Shown here piece by piece: positions 10,806 through 22,800 of a DNA stretch of 64,000 bases. Under the pieces are notes generated by a model. The model was not told the DNA's origin, did no database searches, and worked only from the letters and a program-made list of their open reading frames with translations. The stretch lies in NCBI RefSeq assembly GCF_023856365.1, contig NW_026042439.1:186001-250000 (forward strand). The letters run 5' to 3'. This DNA is from Brienomyrus brachyistius (lineage: Eukaryota > Chordata > Actinopteri > Osteoglossiformes > Mormyridae). Positions within the stretch are counted from its first letter, which is position 1. Each line of letters opens with the position of its first letter. Position numbers and translations under genes: made by a program.

Positions 10806-12050
10806 ATAAGTGCCCCCTGCGGCCCCAGAGCCCGAGCAGCCGTCTCCGCTGCCTGCAGCTACCGCGCCCACGTCCGAGGCGCTTTCCCTGCCTGCAGCTC
10901 CCGGGCAGGCGCCCCCTCTGCAGCCTGCAGCTCCAGTCCCTGGCCCCACTCCAGTCCCTTCTCCCCCTGTGACTCTGGTACCCTCACCCCGACGAGCCCG
11001 ACCCCGGCCGCAGGTCCTTATGTCTGTGTCCCATAAGGGGAGAGGACACAGACGCACGGCTGGGGTCCCACCCGCCCAGCCCCCTGGCTCGCCCTCCCTC
11101 GCCGGCGCTAGGGCTTGGTCGGCACCTGCGGGTCCTGGCCCTCCGGGTCGGCTGTCGTCTGCGGGTCCCCCTCCGCGGCCTCGTCGCCCTGCCTCGGTCC
11201 CTCCTCCGGCGTCTTATCGGTTGCCTGCGGGCCCCCCGACGGCGGCTCCTCATTCGCCTGCTGGTCCTCCCGCTCTGGCGTGTCGGAGGACGTCGCCGTC
11301 TGCTGCGGCTCCCCCTCTCTCCTTGCCCTCGCCAGGGTCCCTTCCAGCTCCTTCGTCCCCTTCCCTGGTCTCCCCTCCGACTCCCTCCTTCGTCCCTGCG
11401 TCTGTCCCTCACCCCGTCTCCTCGGCCCCTCCGGCTCCGGCCTCCCGGCCGCCTGCAGCCCTTCCGGCTGCCTCCCGTCGCCCGCTGGGTCTCCCTCGGG
11501 CTCCTCTTGGTTCCCCCTCCTTCTCTCCCTGGCCTCCCGTCTTTGTCCCTCCTGCCTCTGCTCCCCCTCGCTTTGTTCCTCCTGTCTCTGTCCCTCCTCT
11601 CTTTGTCCCTCGTCCCTCTGGCTTCTGCTCCTCTTTCCCCGATGTTCCCTTCGTTCACTCCCGGTCCTTTTGTCCTGCCTGTTCCCTCCGTGTCCCCCTT
11701 TCTGATCTGTTTCTCTGCCTTTCCTGTCTTATGTCAAGTCTTGTCCTGGCTCCTTCCCCTGTGCCAGTTCTGTCTGTCCGTTCTGTTCCCTGTCCCTCAT
11801 TAATGAGGTTTTATATAGATATACATATATGCCCGGCTTGTCTGCTCCTCGTGTGTGCCACGCCCCCTGATTACCCACGTGTGCTTCCCTGATCGTCTCC
11901 TGCTTTGCCCGATTACTTTGATTAGTCATGACCTATTTTAAGTCCTGGTCTTACCTGTTTGCCCTGTCCGTCATTGTAGTTTGTCAATGCCTGCGTTCCG
12001 TCCTGCTCTACCCGCTCCGTTTCCCCGATTAAAGACCCGTTTTCACAAAC
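10806..12050 (+). other. GC- and proline-codon-rich segment with a long ORF, probably retroelement-derived
   Basis: A frame of about 360 codons (10810-11892) is open on the plus strand but begins without an ATG. It is built of Pro/Ala/Ser/Arg runs such as PAAPGQAPPL and FVPPVSVPPLFVP. The opposite strand and another plus frame are also open for 200 codons or so, which is expected of GC-rich low-complexity DNA and weakens any coding claim. After the ORF, 11820-12045 reads like a fish retroelement terminal region: GTGTGCCACGCCCCCTGATT, TTTAAGTCCTGG, and an ATTAAA about 15 bases before an A-rich stretch. It is flanked by the two halves of an array unit, so it was probably inserted there. The second copy is 62264-63508. 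Confidence 0.4.
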
Positions 12051-12081
12051 ACAAAAAAAACTATATGTATACATATACATA

Positions 12082-13250
12082 CACTGAACAAAAATATAAA
12101 CGCAACACTTTTGTTTTTGCTCCCATTTTTCATGAGATGGACTTAAAGATCTACAATTCATTCCAGATACACAATATTACCATTTCTCTCAAACATTTCT
12201 CACAAATCAGTCTAAATGTGTGATAGTGAGCACTTCTGCTTTGCTGAGATAATCCATCCCACCTCACAGGTGTGCCACATCAAGATGCTGATCTGACATC
12301 ATGGGTAGTGCACAGGTGTACCTTATACTGCCCACAATAAAAGGCCACCCTGGAATGTGCAGTTTTGTCTCACAGCAAAATGCCACAGATGCCACAAGCA
12401 TTGAGGGAGCGTGCAATTGGCATGCTGACAGCAGGAATGTCAACCAGATCTGTTGCTCGTGCATTGAATGTTCATTTCTCAACCATAAGCCGTCTCCAAA
12501 GGCGTTTCAGAGAATATGGCAGTACATCCAACCGGCCTCACAACCGCAGACCACGTGTAAGCACACCAGCCCAGGACCTCCACATCCAGCAGGTTCACCT
12601 CCAAGATCGTCTGAGACCAGCCACTCAGACAGATGATGCACGGCCCCATGTTGCAAGGATCTGTACACAGTTCTTGGAAACTGAAAATGTCCCAGTTCTT
12701 GCATGGCCAGCATACTCACCGGACATGTCACCCGTTGAGCATGTTTGGGATGTGCTTGACCGGCGTATACGACAGCGTGTACCAGTTCCCACTAATATCC
12801 AACAACTTCGCACAGCCATTGAAGAGGAGTGGACCAACATTCCACAGGCCACAATTGACAATCTGATAAACTCTATGCGAAGAAGATGTGTTGCATTGTA
12901 TGAGGCAAATGGTGGTCACACCAGATACTGACCGGTTCTGAGTCCCCAGACCCCCAATAAAGCAAAAAACTGCACATTCCAGGGTGGCCTTTTATTGTGG
13001 GCAGTATAAGGTACACCTGTGCACTACCCATGATGTCAGATCAGCATCTTGATGTGGCACACCTGTGAGGTGGGATGGATTATCTCAGCAAAGCAGAAGT
13101 GCTCACTATCACACATTTAGACTGATTTGTGAGAAATGTTTGAGAGAAATGGTAATATTGTGTATCTGGAATGAATTGTAGGTCTTTAAGTCCATCTCAT
13201 GAAAAATGGGAGCAGAAACAAGAGTGTTGCGTTTATATTTTTGTTCAGTA
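12082..13250 (+). mobile_element. Tc1-like element with 280-bp inverted repeats, internally deleted
   Basis: The element begins CACTGAACAAAAATATAAAC and ends with the inverse GTTTATATTTTTGTTCAGTA. It is flanked by TA on both sides (12080-12081 and 13251-13252), the target of Tc1/mariner transposases. The inverted repeats run about 280 bp each way (to about 12362 and from about 12971). Total length is 1169 bp, against about 1.6 kb for an intact relative. It sits inside TA-rich array DNA. Confidence 0.9.
12380..12931 (+). pseudogene. Tc1-like transposase with a deleted catalytic core
   Basis: The frame starts at ATG 12380 and gives 183 residues; Tc1 transposases are about 340. Residues 1-55 are the N-terminal helix-turn-helix (RERAIGMLTAGMSTRSVARA). 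An AT-hook-like GRPR equivalent (NRRPR) follows near 54-59. The protein then jumps at about residue 84 directly to DDARPHVA and continues through WPAYSPDMSPVEHVWD. The second Asp (D85) and the Glu (E120) of the DD34E triad are present at the right spacing, but the first Asp and surrounding core are gone. It can probably bind inverted repeats but not cut. The same deletion is present in the copies at 14314 and 63838, so it predates their spread or duplication. Confidence 0.88.
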
Positions 13251-13456
13251 TATATATTTATGGGTGTATCGAGACTAGATGGTCAGTATGGATAACTAAG
13301 GTGCACTAAAACTGGGTGAGCAGGCAAGGCATGTCACCCAGGTTGTGTGACAATTATTTTATATAAATGTATATATGTATATATATATTCCATCCACCAT
13401 CCCTCCTTTACGGAGAACTGCGTTATTTTTATTGTCCATTACGAAAAAAATAAAAA

Positions 13457-13493
<37 letters not shown>

Positions 13494-13699
13494 TATTTAT
13501 GGGTGTATCGAGACTAGATGGTCATTATGGATAACTAAGGTGCACTAAAACTGGGTGAGCAGGCAAGGCATGTCACCCAGGTTGTGTGACAATTATTTTA
13601 TATAAATGTATATATATATATATATTCCATCCACCATCCCTCCTTTACGGAGAACTGCGTTATTTTTCTTTTCTATTGCTAATAAAAAAACTATATATA

Positions 13700-13772
<73 letters not shown>

Positions 13773-13959
13773 GTGTATCGAGACTAGATGGTCAGTATGG
13801 ATAACTAAGGTGCACTAAAATTGGGTGAGCAGGCAAGGCATGTCACCCAGGTTGTGTGACAATTATTTTATATATATGCATATACATATTCCATCCACCA
13901 TCCCTCCTTTATGGAGAACTGCGTTATTTTTATTGTCTATTGCAAAAAAAAAACAGAAA

Positions 13960-13994
<35 letters not shown>

Positions 13995-13997
<3 letters not shown>

Positions 13998-15163
13998 TGA
14001 ACAAAAATATAAACGCAACACTCTTGTTTCTGCTCCCATTTTTCATGAGATGGACTTAAAGACCTACAATTCATTCCAGATACACAATATTACCATTTCT
14101 CTCAAACATTTCTCACAAATCAGTCTAAATGTGTGATAGTGAGCACTTCTGCTTTGCTGAGATAATCCATCCCACCTCACAGGTGTGCCACATCAAGATG
14201 CTGATCTGACATCATGGGTAGTGCACAGGTGTACCTTATACTGCCCACAATAAAAGGCCACCCTGGAATGTGCAGTTTTTTGCTTTATTGGGGGTCTGGG
14301 GACTCAGAACCGGTCAGTATCTGGTGTGACCACCATTTGCCTCATACAATGCAACACATCTTCTTCGCATAGAGTTTATCAGATTGTCAATTGTGGCCTG
14401 TGGAATGTTGGTCCACTCCTCTTCAATGGCTGTGCGAAGTTGTTGGATATTAGTGGGAACTGGTACACGCTGTCGTATACGCCGGTCAAGCACATCCCAA
14501 ACATGCTCAACGGGTGACATGTCCGGTGAGTATGCTGGCCATGCAAGAACTGGGACATTTTCAGTTTCCAAGAACTGTGTACAGATCCTTGCAACATGGG
14601 GCCGTGCATCATCTGTCTGAGTGGCTGGTCTCAGACGATCTTGGAGGTGAACCTGCTGGATGTGGAGGTCCTGGGCTGGTGTGGTTACACGTGGTCTGCG
14701 GTTGTGAGGCCGGTTGGATGTACTGCCATATTCTCTGAAACGCCTTTGGAGACGGCTTATGGTTGAGAAATGAACATTCAATGCACGAGCAACAGATCTG
14801 GTTGACATTCCTGCTGTCAGCATGCCAATTGCACGCTCCCTCAATGCTTGTGGCATCTGTGGCATTTTGCTGTGAGACAAAACTGCACATTCCAGGGTGG
14901 CCTTTTATTGTGGGCAGTATAAGGTACACCTGTGCACTACCCATGATGTCAGATCAGCATCTTGATGTGGCACACCTGTGAGGTGGGATGGATTATCTCA
15001 GCAAAGCAGAAGTGCTCACTATCACACATTTAGACTGATTTGTGAGAAATGTTTGAGAGAAATGGTAATATTGTGTATCTGGAATGAATTGTAGATCTTT
15101 AAGTCCATCTCATGAAAAATGGGAGCAAAAACAAAAGTGTTGCGTTTATATTTTTGTTCAGTG
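13995..15163 (-). mobile_element. Second Tc1-like element, inverted relative to the first
   Basis: This is 1169 bp, the same length as 12082-13250 and essentially its reverse complement, including the asymmetric inverted-repeat variants (ACTCTTGTTTCTG at one end, ACTTTTGTTTTTG at the other). It is flanked by TA (13993-13994 and 15164-15165) in array DNA. The only coding difference I noticed is one codon, Ser to Thr at residue 61. Confidence 0.9.
14314..14865 (-). pseudogene. Tc1-like transposase, same core deletion
   Basis: This 183-residue frame is identical to that at 12380-12931 except for RVTTPA in place of RVSTPA. It lacks the first catalytic Asp and adjoining core, keeping the helix-turn-helix N-terminus and the DDARPHVA to SPVEHVWD block. 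It is not expected to be catalytic. The shared junction shows that a deletion derivative, not an intact element, was copied. Confidence 0.88.
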
Positions 15164-15303
15164 TATATATATATATATATATATACATATATATTCATGG
15201 GTGTATCGAGACTAGATGGTCATTCTGGATAACTAAAGTGCACTAAAATTGGGTGAGCAGGCAAGGCATGTCACCCAGGTTGTGTGACAATTATTTTATA
15301 TAA

Positions 15304-15349
<46 letters not shown>

Positions 15350-15633
15350 CATCCACCATCCCTCCTTTACGGAGAACTGCGTTATTTTTCTTTTTTATTG
15401 CTAATAAAAAAACTATATATATATACATATATATTTATGGGTGTATCGAGACTAGATGGTCATTATGAATAACTAAGGTGCACTAAAATTGGGTGAGCAG
15501 GCAAGGCATGTCACCCCGGTTGTGTGACAATTATTTTATATATATATTCCATCCACCATCCCTCCTTTACGGAGGACTGCTTTATTTTTAATATCCATTG
15601 CGAAAAAAAAACACAAGAAAAAGAAAAAATATC

Positions 15634-15669
<36 letters not shown>

Positions 15670-15775
15670 TGGGTGTGTCGAGACTAGATGGTCAGTATGG
15701 ATAACTAAAGTGCACTAAAATTGGGTGAGCAGGCAAGGCATGTCACCCAGGTTGTGTGACAATTATTTTATATAA

Positions 15776-15813
<38 letters not shown>

Positions 15814-16760
15814 CATCCACCATCCCTCCTTTACGGAGAACTGTGTTATTTTTCTTTTCTATTGCTAATAAAAAAACTATATATATGTACATATATATAT
15901 ATATATATATATATGGGTGTATCGAGACTAGTTGGTCATTATGGATAACTAAGTTGCACTAAAATTGGGTGAGCAGGCAAGGCATGTCACCCAGGTTGTG
16001 TGACAATTATTTTATATATATGTATATATATATTCCATCCACCATCCCTCCTTTATGGAGAACTGCGCTATTTTTATTGTCTATTGCAAAAAAAAAAAAA
16101 AAAAAAAAACAATACATATATATACATATATATTTATGGGTGTATCGAGACTAGATGGTCATTATGAATAACTAAGGTGCACTAAAATTGGGTGAGCAGG
16201 CAAGGCATGTCACCCCGGTTGTGTGACAATTATTTTATATATATATTCCATCCACCATCCCTCCTTTACGGAGAACTGCGTTATTTTTATTGTCCATTGC
16301 GAAAAAAAAAAAACTATATATATACATATATATTTATGGGTGTATCGAGACTAGTTGGTCATTATGGATAACTAAGTTGCACTAAAATTGGGTGAGCAGG
16401 CAAGGCATGTCACCCAGGTTGTGTGACAATTATTTTATATATATGTATGTATATATTCCATCCACCATCCCTCCTTTACGGAGAACTGCGTTATTTTTCT
16501 TTTCTATTGCTAATAAAAAAACTATATATATGTACATATATATATATATATTTATGGGTGTATCGAGACTAGTTGGTCATTATGGATAACTAAGGTGCAC
16601 TAAAATTGGGTGAGCAGGCAAGGCATGTCTCCCCAGTTGTGTGACAATTATTTTATATAAATGTATATATATATTCCCTCCACCACCCCTCCTTTACGGA
16701 GGACTGCTTTATTTTTAATATCCATTGCGAAAAAAAAACACAAGAAAAAGAAAAAATATC

Positions 16761-16809
<49 letters not shown>

Positions 16810-16996
16810 GTGTGTCGAGACTAGATGGTCAGTATGGATAACTGAGGTGCACTAAAATTGGGTGAGCAGGCAAGGCATGTCACCCAGGTTGTGTGACAAT
16901 TATTTTATATATATGCATATACATATTCCATCCACCATCCCTCCTTTACGGAGAACTGCGTTATTTTTATTGTCTATTGCAAAAAAAAAACAGAAA

Positions 16997-17081
<85 letters not shown>

Positions 17082-17501
17082 TATTCATGGGTGTATCGAG
17101 ACTAGATGGTCATTATGGATAACTAAAGTGCACTAAAATTGGGTGAGCAGGCAAGGCATGTCACCCAGGTTGTGTGACAATTATTTTATATAAATGTATA
17201 TATATATATATATATTCCATCCACCATCCCTCCTTTACGGAGAACTGCGTTATTTTTCTTTTCTATTGCTAATAAAAAAACTATATATATATACATATAT
17301 ATTTATGGGTGTATCGAGACTAGATGGTCATTATGAATAGCTAAGGTGCACTAAAATTGGGTGAGCAGGCAAGGCATGTCACCCCGGTTGTGTGACAATT
17401 ATTTTATATATATATTCCATCCACCATCCCTCCTTTACGGAGGACTGCTTTATTTTTAATATCCATTGCGAAAAAAAAACACAAGAAAAAGAAAAAATAT
17501 C

Positions 17502-17564
<63 letters not shown>

Positions 17565-17667
17565 GTGTGTCGAGACTAGATGGTCAGTATGGAAAACTAA
17601 AGTGCACTAAAATTGGGTGAGCAGGCAAGGCATGTCACCCAGGTTGTGTGACAATTATTTTATATAA

Positions 17668-17711
<44 letters not shown>

Positions 17712-17809
17712 CATCCACCATCCCTCCTTTACGGAGAACTGCGTTATTTTTCTTTTCTATTGCTAATAAAAAAACTATATATATGTACATATATATATAT
17801 ATATATGGG

Positions 17810-18279
17810 TGTTGGAGAAAGCGTCAGGCTTTCCACTCCAACTCTGCACACAGGACCAAGCTACAGTACAGTATATGTTGGAGAAAGCGACAGGCTTTCC
17901 ACTCCAACTCTGTACACACCATTAATTACGAGACAACACACTTAGAGTTTTACTTGCACAAGGGTAACCACACTCTCTGCATGCTAGGCTACAAAGGAAT
18001 GTGTTACAAAGGGTGGTTCCCCTTGGCACCTTTATTTATAGTCAATGGGGGGCAGGGGTCTTGGAGTGAGAACAAAGAAAAGACTGTGAGAGTAAGAAGA
18101 AGTTCTGGTTTTACTCAGGTGGACAACTATTTAAACACGTGCTCAGGATACGTGTAAACTAATATAATCTAAAGTATGAAGGTAAAGGAAAACAAAATAA
18201 TGTATATACATATTTACACTCATTGCTGATTATACAGAAATGATAACAAATGATTACTAACAGTTTCTTCAACCTAACA
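17810..18279 (-). repeat. 3' LTR of the provirus
   Basis: This 470-bp LTR has the viral start TGTTAGGTTGAAGAAACTG at 18279 and its end CTTTCTCCAACA at 17810. CTATAAATAAAGG (about 18029-18042) supplies an AATAAA polyadenylation signal overlapping a TATA-like sequence. The U5 end contains a 67-bp tandem duplication (17810-17876 and following). It differs from the 5' LTR at a G/A (near 17861) and a T/A in the TATA/AATAAA block. Confidence 0.93.
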
Positions 18280-18292
18280 GTCCCTCCTGTTT
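18280..18292 (-). other. Polypurine tract of the provirus
   Basis: In viral sense AACAGGAGGGAC lies immediately before the 3' LTR. This is the purine-rich primer position for plus-strand DNA synthesis. Confidence 0.7.
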
Positions 18293-18361
18293 ATCATGAC
18301 AGTATGATCAGAAGCATCAGTATTGTACAAATTGCAAAAACACTTTCAGCACAACCGTCAT

Positions 18362-19789
18362 TCAGATCACATCATCATCATTATTAAGAGGGCTAGACAA
18401 GGTTAGTAAATCCATTCGTTCTTCTGCAGTGTATAGCAGAAAAACAGAACTAAAAGTATGTTGTATCATGGAACGGAGGCAGGGTATAATACAAATGAAA
18501 CAACAACATACAAATAATAATGTAACAAGAATGGGGAGTGAGAACTTTAGCAGTAACTGCCACCAGGACCCAGTAAGAAACCAGTCCAACCATGAGGGGC
18601 CAGCATGAGGGTCTAAGGTCATGATCTTTTGAAGTTCTCGCAGACGGTCCAAGGCTGTAGTCATGTTGGGTGAGTGCACATTATCGGGAATATATGTACA
18701 GCAGGTATTATTTAAAAGCACGCACACACCACCTTGTGCAGCAGTAAGTATGTCTAAAACCATTCTATTCTGAATGACCATCTGTTTAATAGCATCTATC
18801 TCACCATTCTGTTGCTCATTTATTATGATGGAGTTATTTATGAACAGCCCCAAACGATAATCAATAGTTTCTAATCGTAACGTATTCTTTGCTGTTCCTA
18901 CCCAGGGAAAAAGAGACATTAATACTTTCTGGTCTGTAGACCAATGTTTGAACTCCTGGGGAACATCTGAACCCCAGACACTGTCATGAGGATGGAGAGA
19001 AGCTGTAGTTATGATGGACCGGCGCCTGCGGTTCGCTGGTGTAGATGACAGTGACACCAGGAAAGTATGGTCTGACACAAAGATTGGAGCGCACACACCA
19101 TACCAGTTATAGGGCAAAACGAAATATGCGCGGGGTCCACATAACCAAGCTACTCCTTGCACCCAGTAGGTGCCATTACTAAATCCACTTATGTTTACCG
19201 GGGCACCTTCTCCGTGTACTAGTATTTGGGCACAGTTGGTGGTGTTCCCCATATGATGGGTGCCGTTCATTTGGTCATAACACATTGAGTGATTAAATGT
19301 TTTAGGGTCCATGTTCAGGTGGACAGATAAAGGTAAGGATATATTTGACACTTTTATAGCAAAATCGATCCAAAACTGCTGTGCACATACGCCATTATCC
19401 AAACCAGCAGTATATGGATCTGTATCATTTATTTTTATATTATCATGCTGATAGCCTACACCTGCAAAAGAGGCAGCACACTTTGCTTGTGACTTATTCA
19501 TAGGTTTCCCATATATAGTTAATCCATCGGCATGAGATGGCATGTGGGTACAGACATAACAATTAGTTAAATTGTCTTTCTTTGCTGAATCATAAACATA
19601 ACGGTACCAGTAGTTTTGTAGGAAAGGATGGGTCTCATTTGTGGAGATAGGTCTCAGGTGGGAGCCGTCATGTGTCCATCTAGGTGGGCGAAACACCTGC
19701 TCTGGTGAGTGCAGAAGCAGACCAACAATTCCCATAAAGAGAATTACACCGAGAGTTACCTTACCACATCCCCACCCAATCAGAGCCAT
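18362..19789 (-). CDS. env: Retroviral envelope glycoprotein (gamma-type)
   Basis: The frame of 475 residues is open from ATG 19789 to TGA 18362, 91 bases after pol. A hydrophobic signal is near residues 10-27. The surface subunit carries C-Y-V-C at 77-80, the CxxC type that forms a labile disulphide with the transmembrane subunit, and many N-glycosylation sites. RRRR at 254-257 is a furin-type cleavage site. The transmembrane subunit has a heptad region with an immunosuppressive-domain-like stretch (near QNRMVLDILTAAQGG, 340-354), C356-x6-CC at 363-364, and a membrane span about 412-437. The tail is about 38 residues. Length is shorter than the usual 600-650 because the surface subunit is compact. 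All landmarks of a gamma-type Env are present without breaks. Expression would be from a spliced mRNA. Confidence 0.93.
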   Translation of the reverse strand: MALIGWGCGKVTLGVILFMGIVGLLLHSPEQVFRPPRWTHDGSHLRPISTNETHPFLQNYWYRYVYDSAKKDNLTNCYVCTHMPSHADGLTIYGKPMNKSQAKCAASFAGVGYQHDNIKINDTDPYTAGLDNGVCAQQFWIDFAIKVSNISLPLSVHLNMDPKTFNHSMCYDQMNGTHHMGNTTNCAQILVHGEGAPVNISGFSNGTYWVQGVAWLCGPRAYFVLPYNWYGVCAPIFVSDHTFLVSLSSTPANRRRRSIITTASLHPHDSVWGSDVPQEFKHWSTDQKVLMSLFPWVGTAKNTLRLETIDYRLGLFINNSIIINEQQNGEIDAIKQMVIQNRMVLDILTAAQGGVCVLLNNTCCTYIPDNVHSPNMTTALDRLRELQKIMTLDPHAGPSWLDWFLTGSWWQLLLKFSLPILVTLLFVCCCFICIIPCLRSMIQHTFSSVFLLYTAEERMDLLTLSSPLNNDDDVI

Positions 19790-19880
19790 TCTAAATGGAG
19801 TGCAGATCAGCTGTTTTCTTCACCGGGTTGAGACGTCAGTATCCTATTGATTGCTGCGCCTTTGTAGCGGACTTCCACTG

Positions 19881-22800
19881 CTACTCCGAAGGTACAGAGG
19901 TCTCTGATACGGGCTTGATGGGCTTACAGTGACTCTTATGTATCCAGGAAGGTCGCTCTGCTATTTTCACCGCTGTTGGTGTTGTGAGCAGGACTTGATA
20001 AGGTCCGTCCCACCGAGGCGTGCTCCAATCCTTTCGCAACAGGACCTTGACCAGGATCCAATCTCCTGGCTGCAGATTATCCTGTTGAACAGAAACAGAA
20101 TTTACTGGCAGACTACTGGGGTTATGTTTTTGTTGTGATGATAATAGCTTACGCATCCAATCGGCTAACGTATTTTCTCTGTCTGCTTTTCCTATATCAC
20201 TCATTTCGGTTGCTAAGGGAAACGGTCTACCATACACTATTTCAAATGGTGTCAATCCTGCAGGAGTGGGAGTTATTCTCATCCATAATTTTACTAGAGA
20301 CAAACATTCTGGCCACGGTCTTTTTGTCTCTTCCACTGTCTTTCTGAGCCTTGTTTTAATGGTGCCGTTGGTCCTTTCCACCAAGCCTGCGCTCTGGGGG
20401 TGATAAGCACAATGATTTTTGATCGTAAACCCTAATGCTTGTGAGCAAAGGGACATGGTCTGATTTACAAAATGAGTCCCATTGTCCGATCTTATAATAT
20501 GAGGTATGCCATAGGTAGGGAAATAATGGCCTACCAAACATTTTGCAACGGTCATTGCATCACAGTGTTTTACAGGGTATATTTCTACCCACTTAGAAAA
20601 GGTGTCTATAACGACTAGGCAACACTTCTTCCCTTGTGACCAAGATAATTCAATGAAATCCATATGTACAATTTGAAATGGATACTCAGCTGCGGGAAAC
20701 TGGCCACGTTTTGGCCTTATGTTGCCTTGTGCATTGTGTTTACAGCAAATTAAGCACGCTCGACAAAATTGTTTTGCATAATCAGAAAAATTTATAGTAT
20801 AAAAGTATTGTTGAATAATATGTACCATCCCTCCTGTTGAGACATGGGTGTTTCCATGGCTCACTAAGGCAGCTGTCTTGTATAAATTTTTTGGTAGGAT
20901 GGGCTTGTCATTCATATAATAAGTTTTCCCTTGCTGTATTGCTCCTCTCTTAATCCAGCTCTGTATTTCTGTTTTAGGTGCATGAGTCTGTGCATCACAT
21001 AGTACATCACTATCTATCAACAAGACATCTGTAACATTTAAGGCAGGTTGTTTTTGTGCAGCACTTTTTGCCGTCATGTCCGCAAAACTGTTTCCTTTAG
21101 CTATTGCGGAAGCATCAGTTTGGTGTGCCTTACATTTGCATATCGCAAGGCAATTTGGTAATTGCACAACATCTAACAACCTGAGTAATAGGTTCGTATG
21201 AGTTAAAGATGTTCCTTGCGATGTCTTGAATCCTCTATTTTTCCACACTCTTGCATGGTGATGAACAGCTCCAAACACATATTGACTATCAGTGTATATT
21301 GTAAGTGGCTTGTTTTTGAAGAGCTCACATGCCCTAATTACAGCATAGAGTTCAGCCGCTTGTGCTGAACAAGCAGGGGGAAGTGCATTGGCCTCCAACA
21401 CTTCAGTAGATGTAACTACAGCATATCCGACCTTGTTCTTCCCCATGTCATTTTTTGATGCTGATCCATCTACAAAAACAACTGTTGAATCTGGTATTGG
21501 GGTCTGTAAAATATCTGCTCTTGGTTTGGTTTGTTCTTCCACAACTGCTTTGCACGAATGTGGCTCTCCATCTTCCGCTGTCGGAAGAAGGGTGCTAGGG
21601 TTGAGAGGACCACATCGCTGTATTGTGATGTTTGACTGTGAAAGCAGGAGTGAGACTAGGGTCAGATGTCTAACATGTGTGAGGAATGGCAGTGGCGTCT
21701 GCAGTAAAACTAAAGAAACTGAATGTGGCACCTTCAAAGTGAGTGGGTGACACAACACTAATTCTGCTGATAATTTCACTGCTTCTGCAGCAGCTGCACA
21801 TGCCTGCAAACACTGCGGAAAACCAGCTGCCACTGCATCTAATCGTTTAGAATAGAACGCCAATGGCCTCTCTTTTGCGCCGAATGGCTGTGTTAATACT
21901 GCCTTCATATACCCTTGATTTGCATCAACACATAGAATAAATGGTTGTTGATAATCTGGCAGAGCAAGTGTCACATTAGTTTGTAACATCATTTTTAAGT
22001 TTGTGAATGCCAATTCTCCTTCTTTTGTCCACTGAATTTTATCTTTCAGTGCCATGTCCTTCCCATAAATCAGGGTTTGTAAAGGTTGAACGAGTGCAGC
22101 ATAATCAGGTAACCATTCCCTGCAATAATTGCAAAGTCCTAAGAAGGACATCATTTGCTGTTTAGTCTTTGGCTTTGGTGCCTCTTGTATTGCCTGTTTT
22201 CTAGTTTCTAATAATGATCGACCTTGTTGGGAGAGTTTATGTCCAAGATATATAACTTCCTCTCTGCAATACTGTAATTTTTGTTTTGATGCTTTATGTC
22301 CTGTATCATACAAATGCTGTAACACTAACAGTGTGGCTTCTTTGCAATGCTGTTTTGTATCTGAAGCAATTAATATATCATCTACATACAATAGCACTTG
22401 ACTATGGGATGGTATTTTACAGGAACTCATTGAATAGCGTAGTGCCATTGTATATACATGTGGACTTTCTGAAAACCCTTGAGGGAGTCTAGTGTATGTG
22501 TATTTATGTCCTTTATAAGTGAAACCAAATAAGTGTTGTGAATCAGGATGTAGTGGTACTGAGAAAAAGGCATTACTCAGATCCACTACTGAAAAATACT
22601 TCTTGTCAGGGGACAAGGAATTTAACAAAAGGTGTGGATTAGGCACATCTGGTGCAGCATGTTGTACTATTTCATTTACTGGTCTTAAATCCTGCACCAT
22701 GCGCCATTTCCCTGTATGTCCCTTCTGGACGGGGAATATAGGAGTATTGCAAGTGGCCTCAGGAGCCTCTCGCAATATTCCTGATGCCAACATATCCTGC

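Larger units (their letters stand above)
13251..17809. repeat. AT-rich tandem array, about 14 units of 200-280 bp (left part)
   Basis: Each unit carries GGGTGTATCGAGACTAGATG, GTGCACTAAAATTGGGTGAG, CAGGCAAGGCATGTCACCC, a TATA-rich spacer, CCATCCACCATCCCTCCTTT and an A-rich stretch, then runs into (TA)n of variable length. Units start near 13260, 13499, 13770, 15198, 15436, 15670, 15913, 16138, 16336, 16553, 16807, 17088, 17306 and 17562. At least four subtypes differ in the A-rich part (for example CTATTGCTAATAAAAAAAC against CACAAGAAAAAGAAAAAATA), and subtypes partly alternate. Open frames in the array only translate these repeats and are not genes. It is interrupted by the transposon at 13995-15163 and continues beyond the provirus at 26526. 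Confidence 0.92.

Noticed and set aside
10984..11658. 224-codon Arg-rich ORF on the minus strand opposite the proline-rich frame
   Set aside because: It is the complement of the same GC-rich low-complexity DNA. Simultaneous long frames on both strands argue against coding.
13251..17809. Possible CRISPR array because of regular repeats
   Set aside because: The repeats are over 200 bp with TA-tract spacers in a vertebrate genome; there are no 25-40 bp repeats with unique spacers and no cas genes.
17805..17809. A 4-bp target duplication as expected for gammaretroviruses
   Set aside because: Five bases (ATGGG) match on both sides with TG...CA ends. I therefore report 5 bp, although TA-rich flanks mean that the first A could match by chance.
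13586..17945. Many short ORFs rich in Tyr-Ile repeats in the tandem array
   Set aside because: They translate (TA)n tracts and repeat-unit sequence and recur in several frames; they are not genes.
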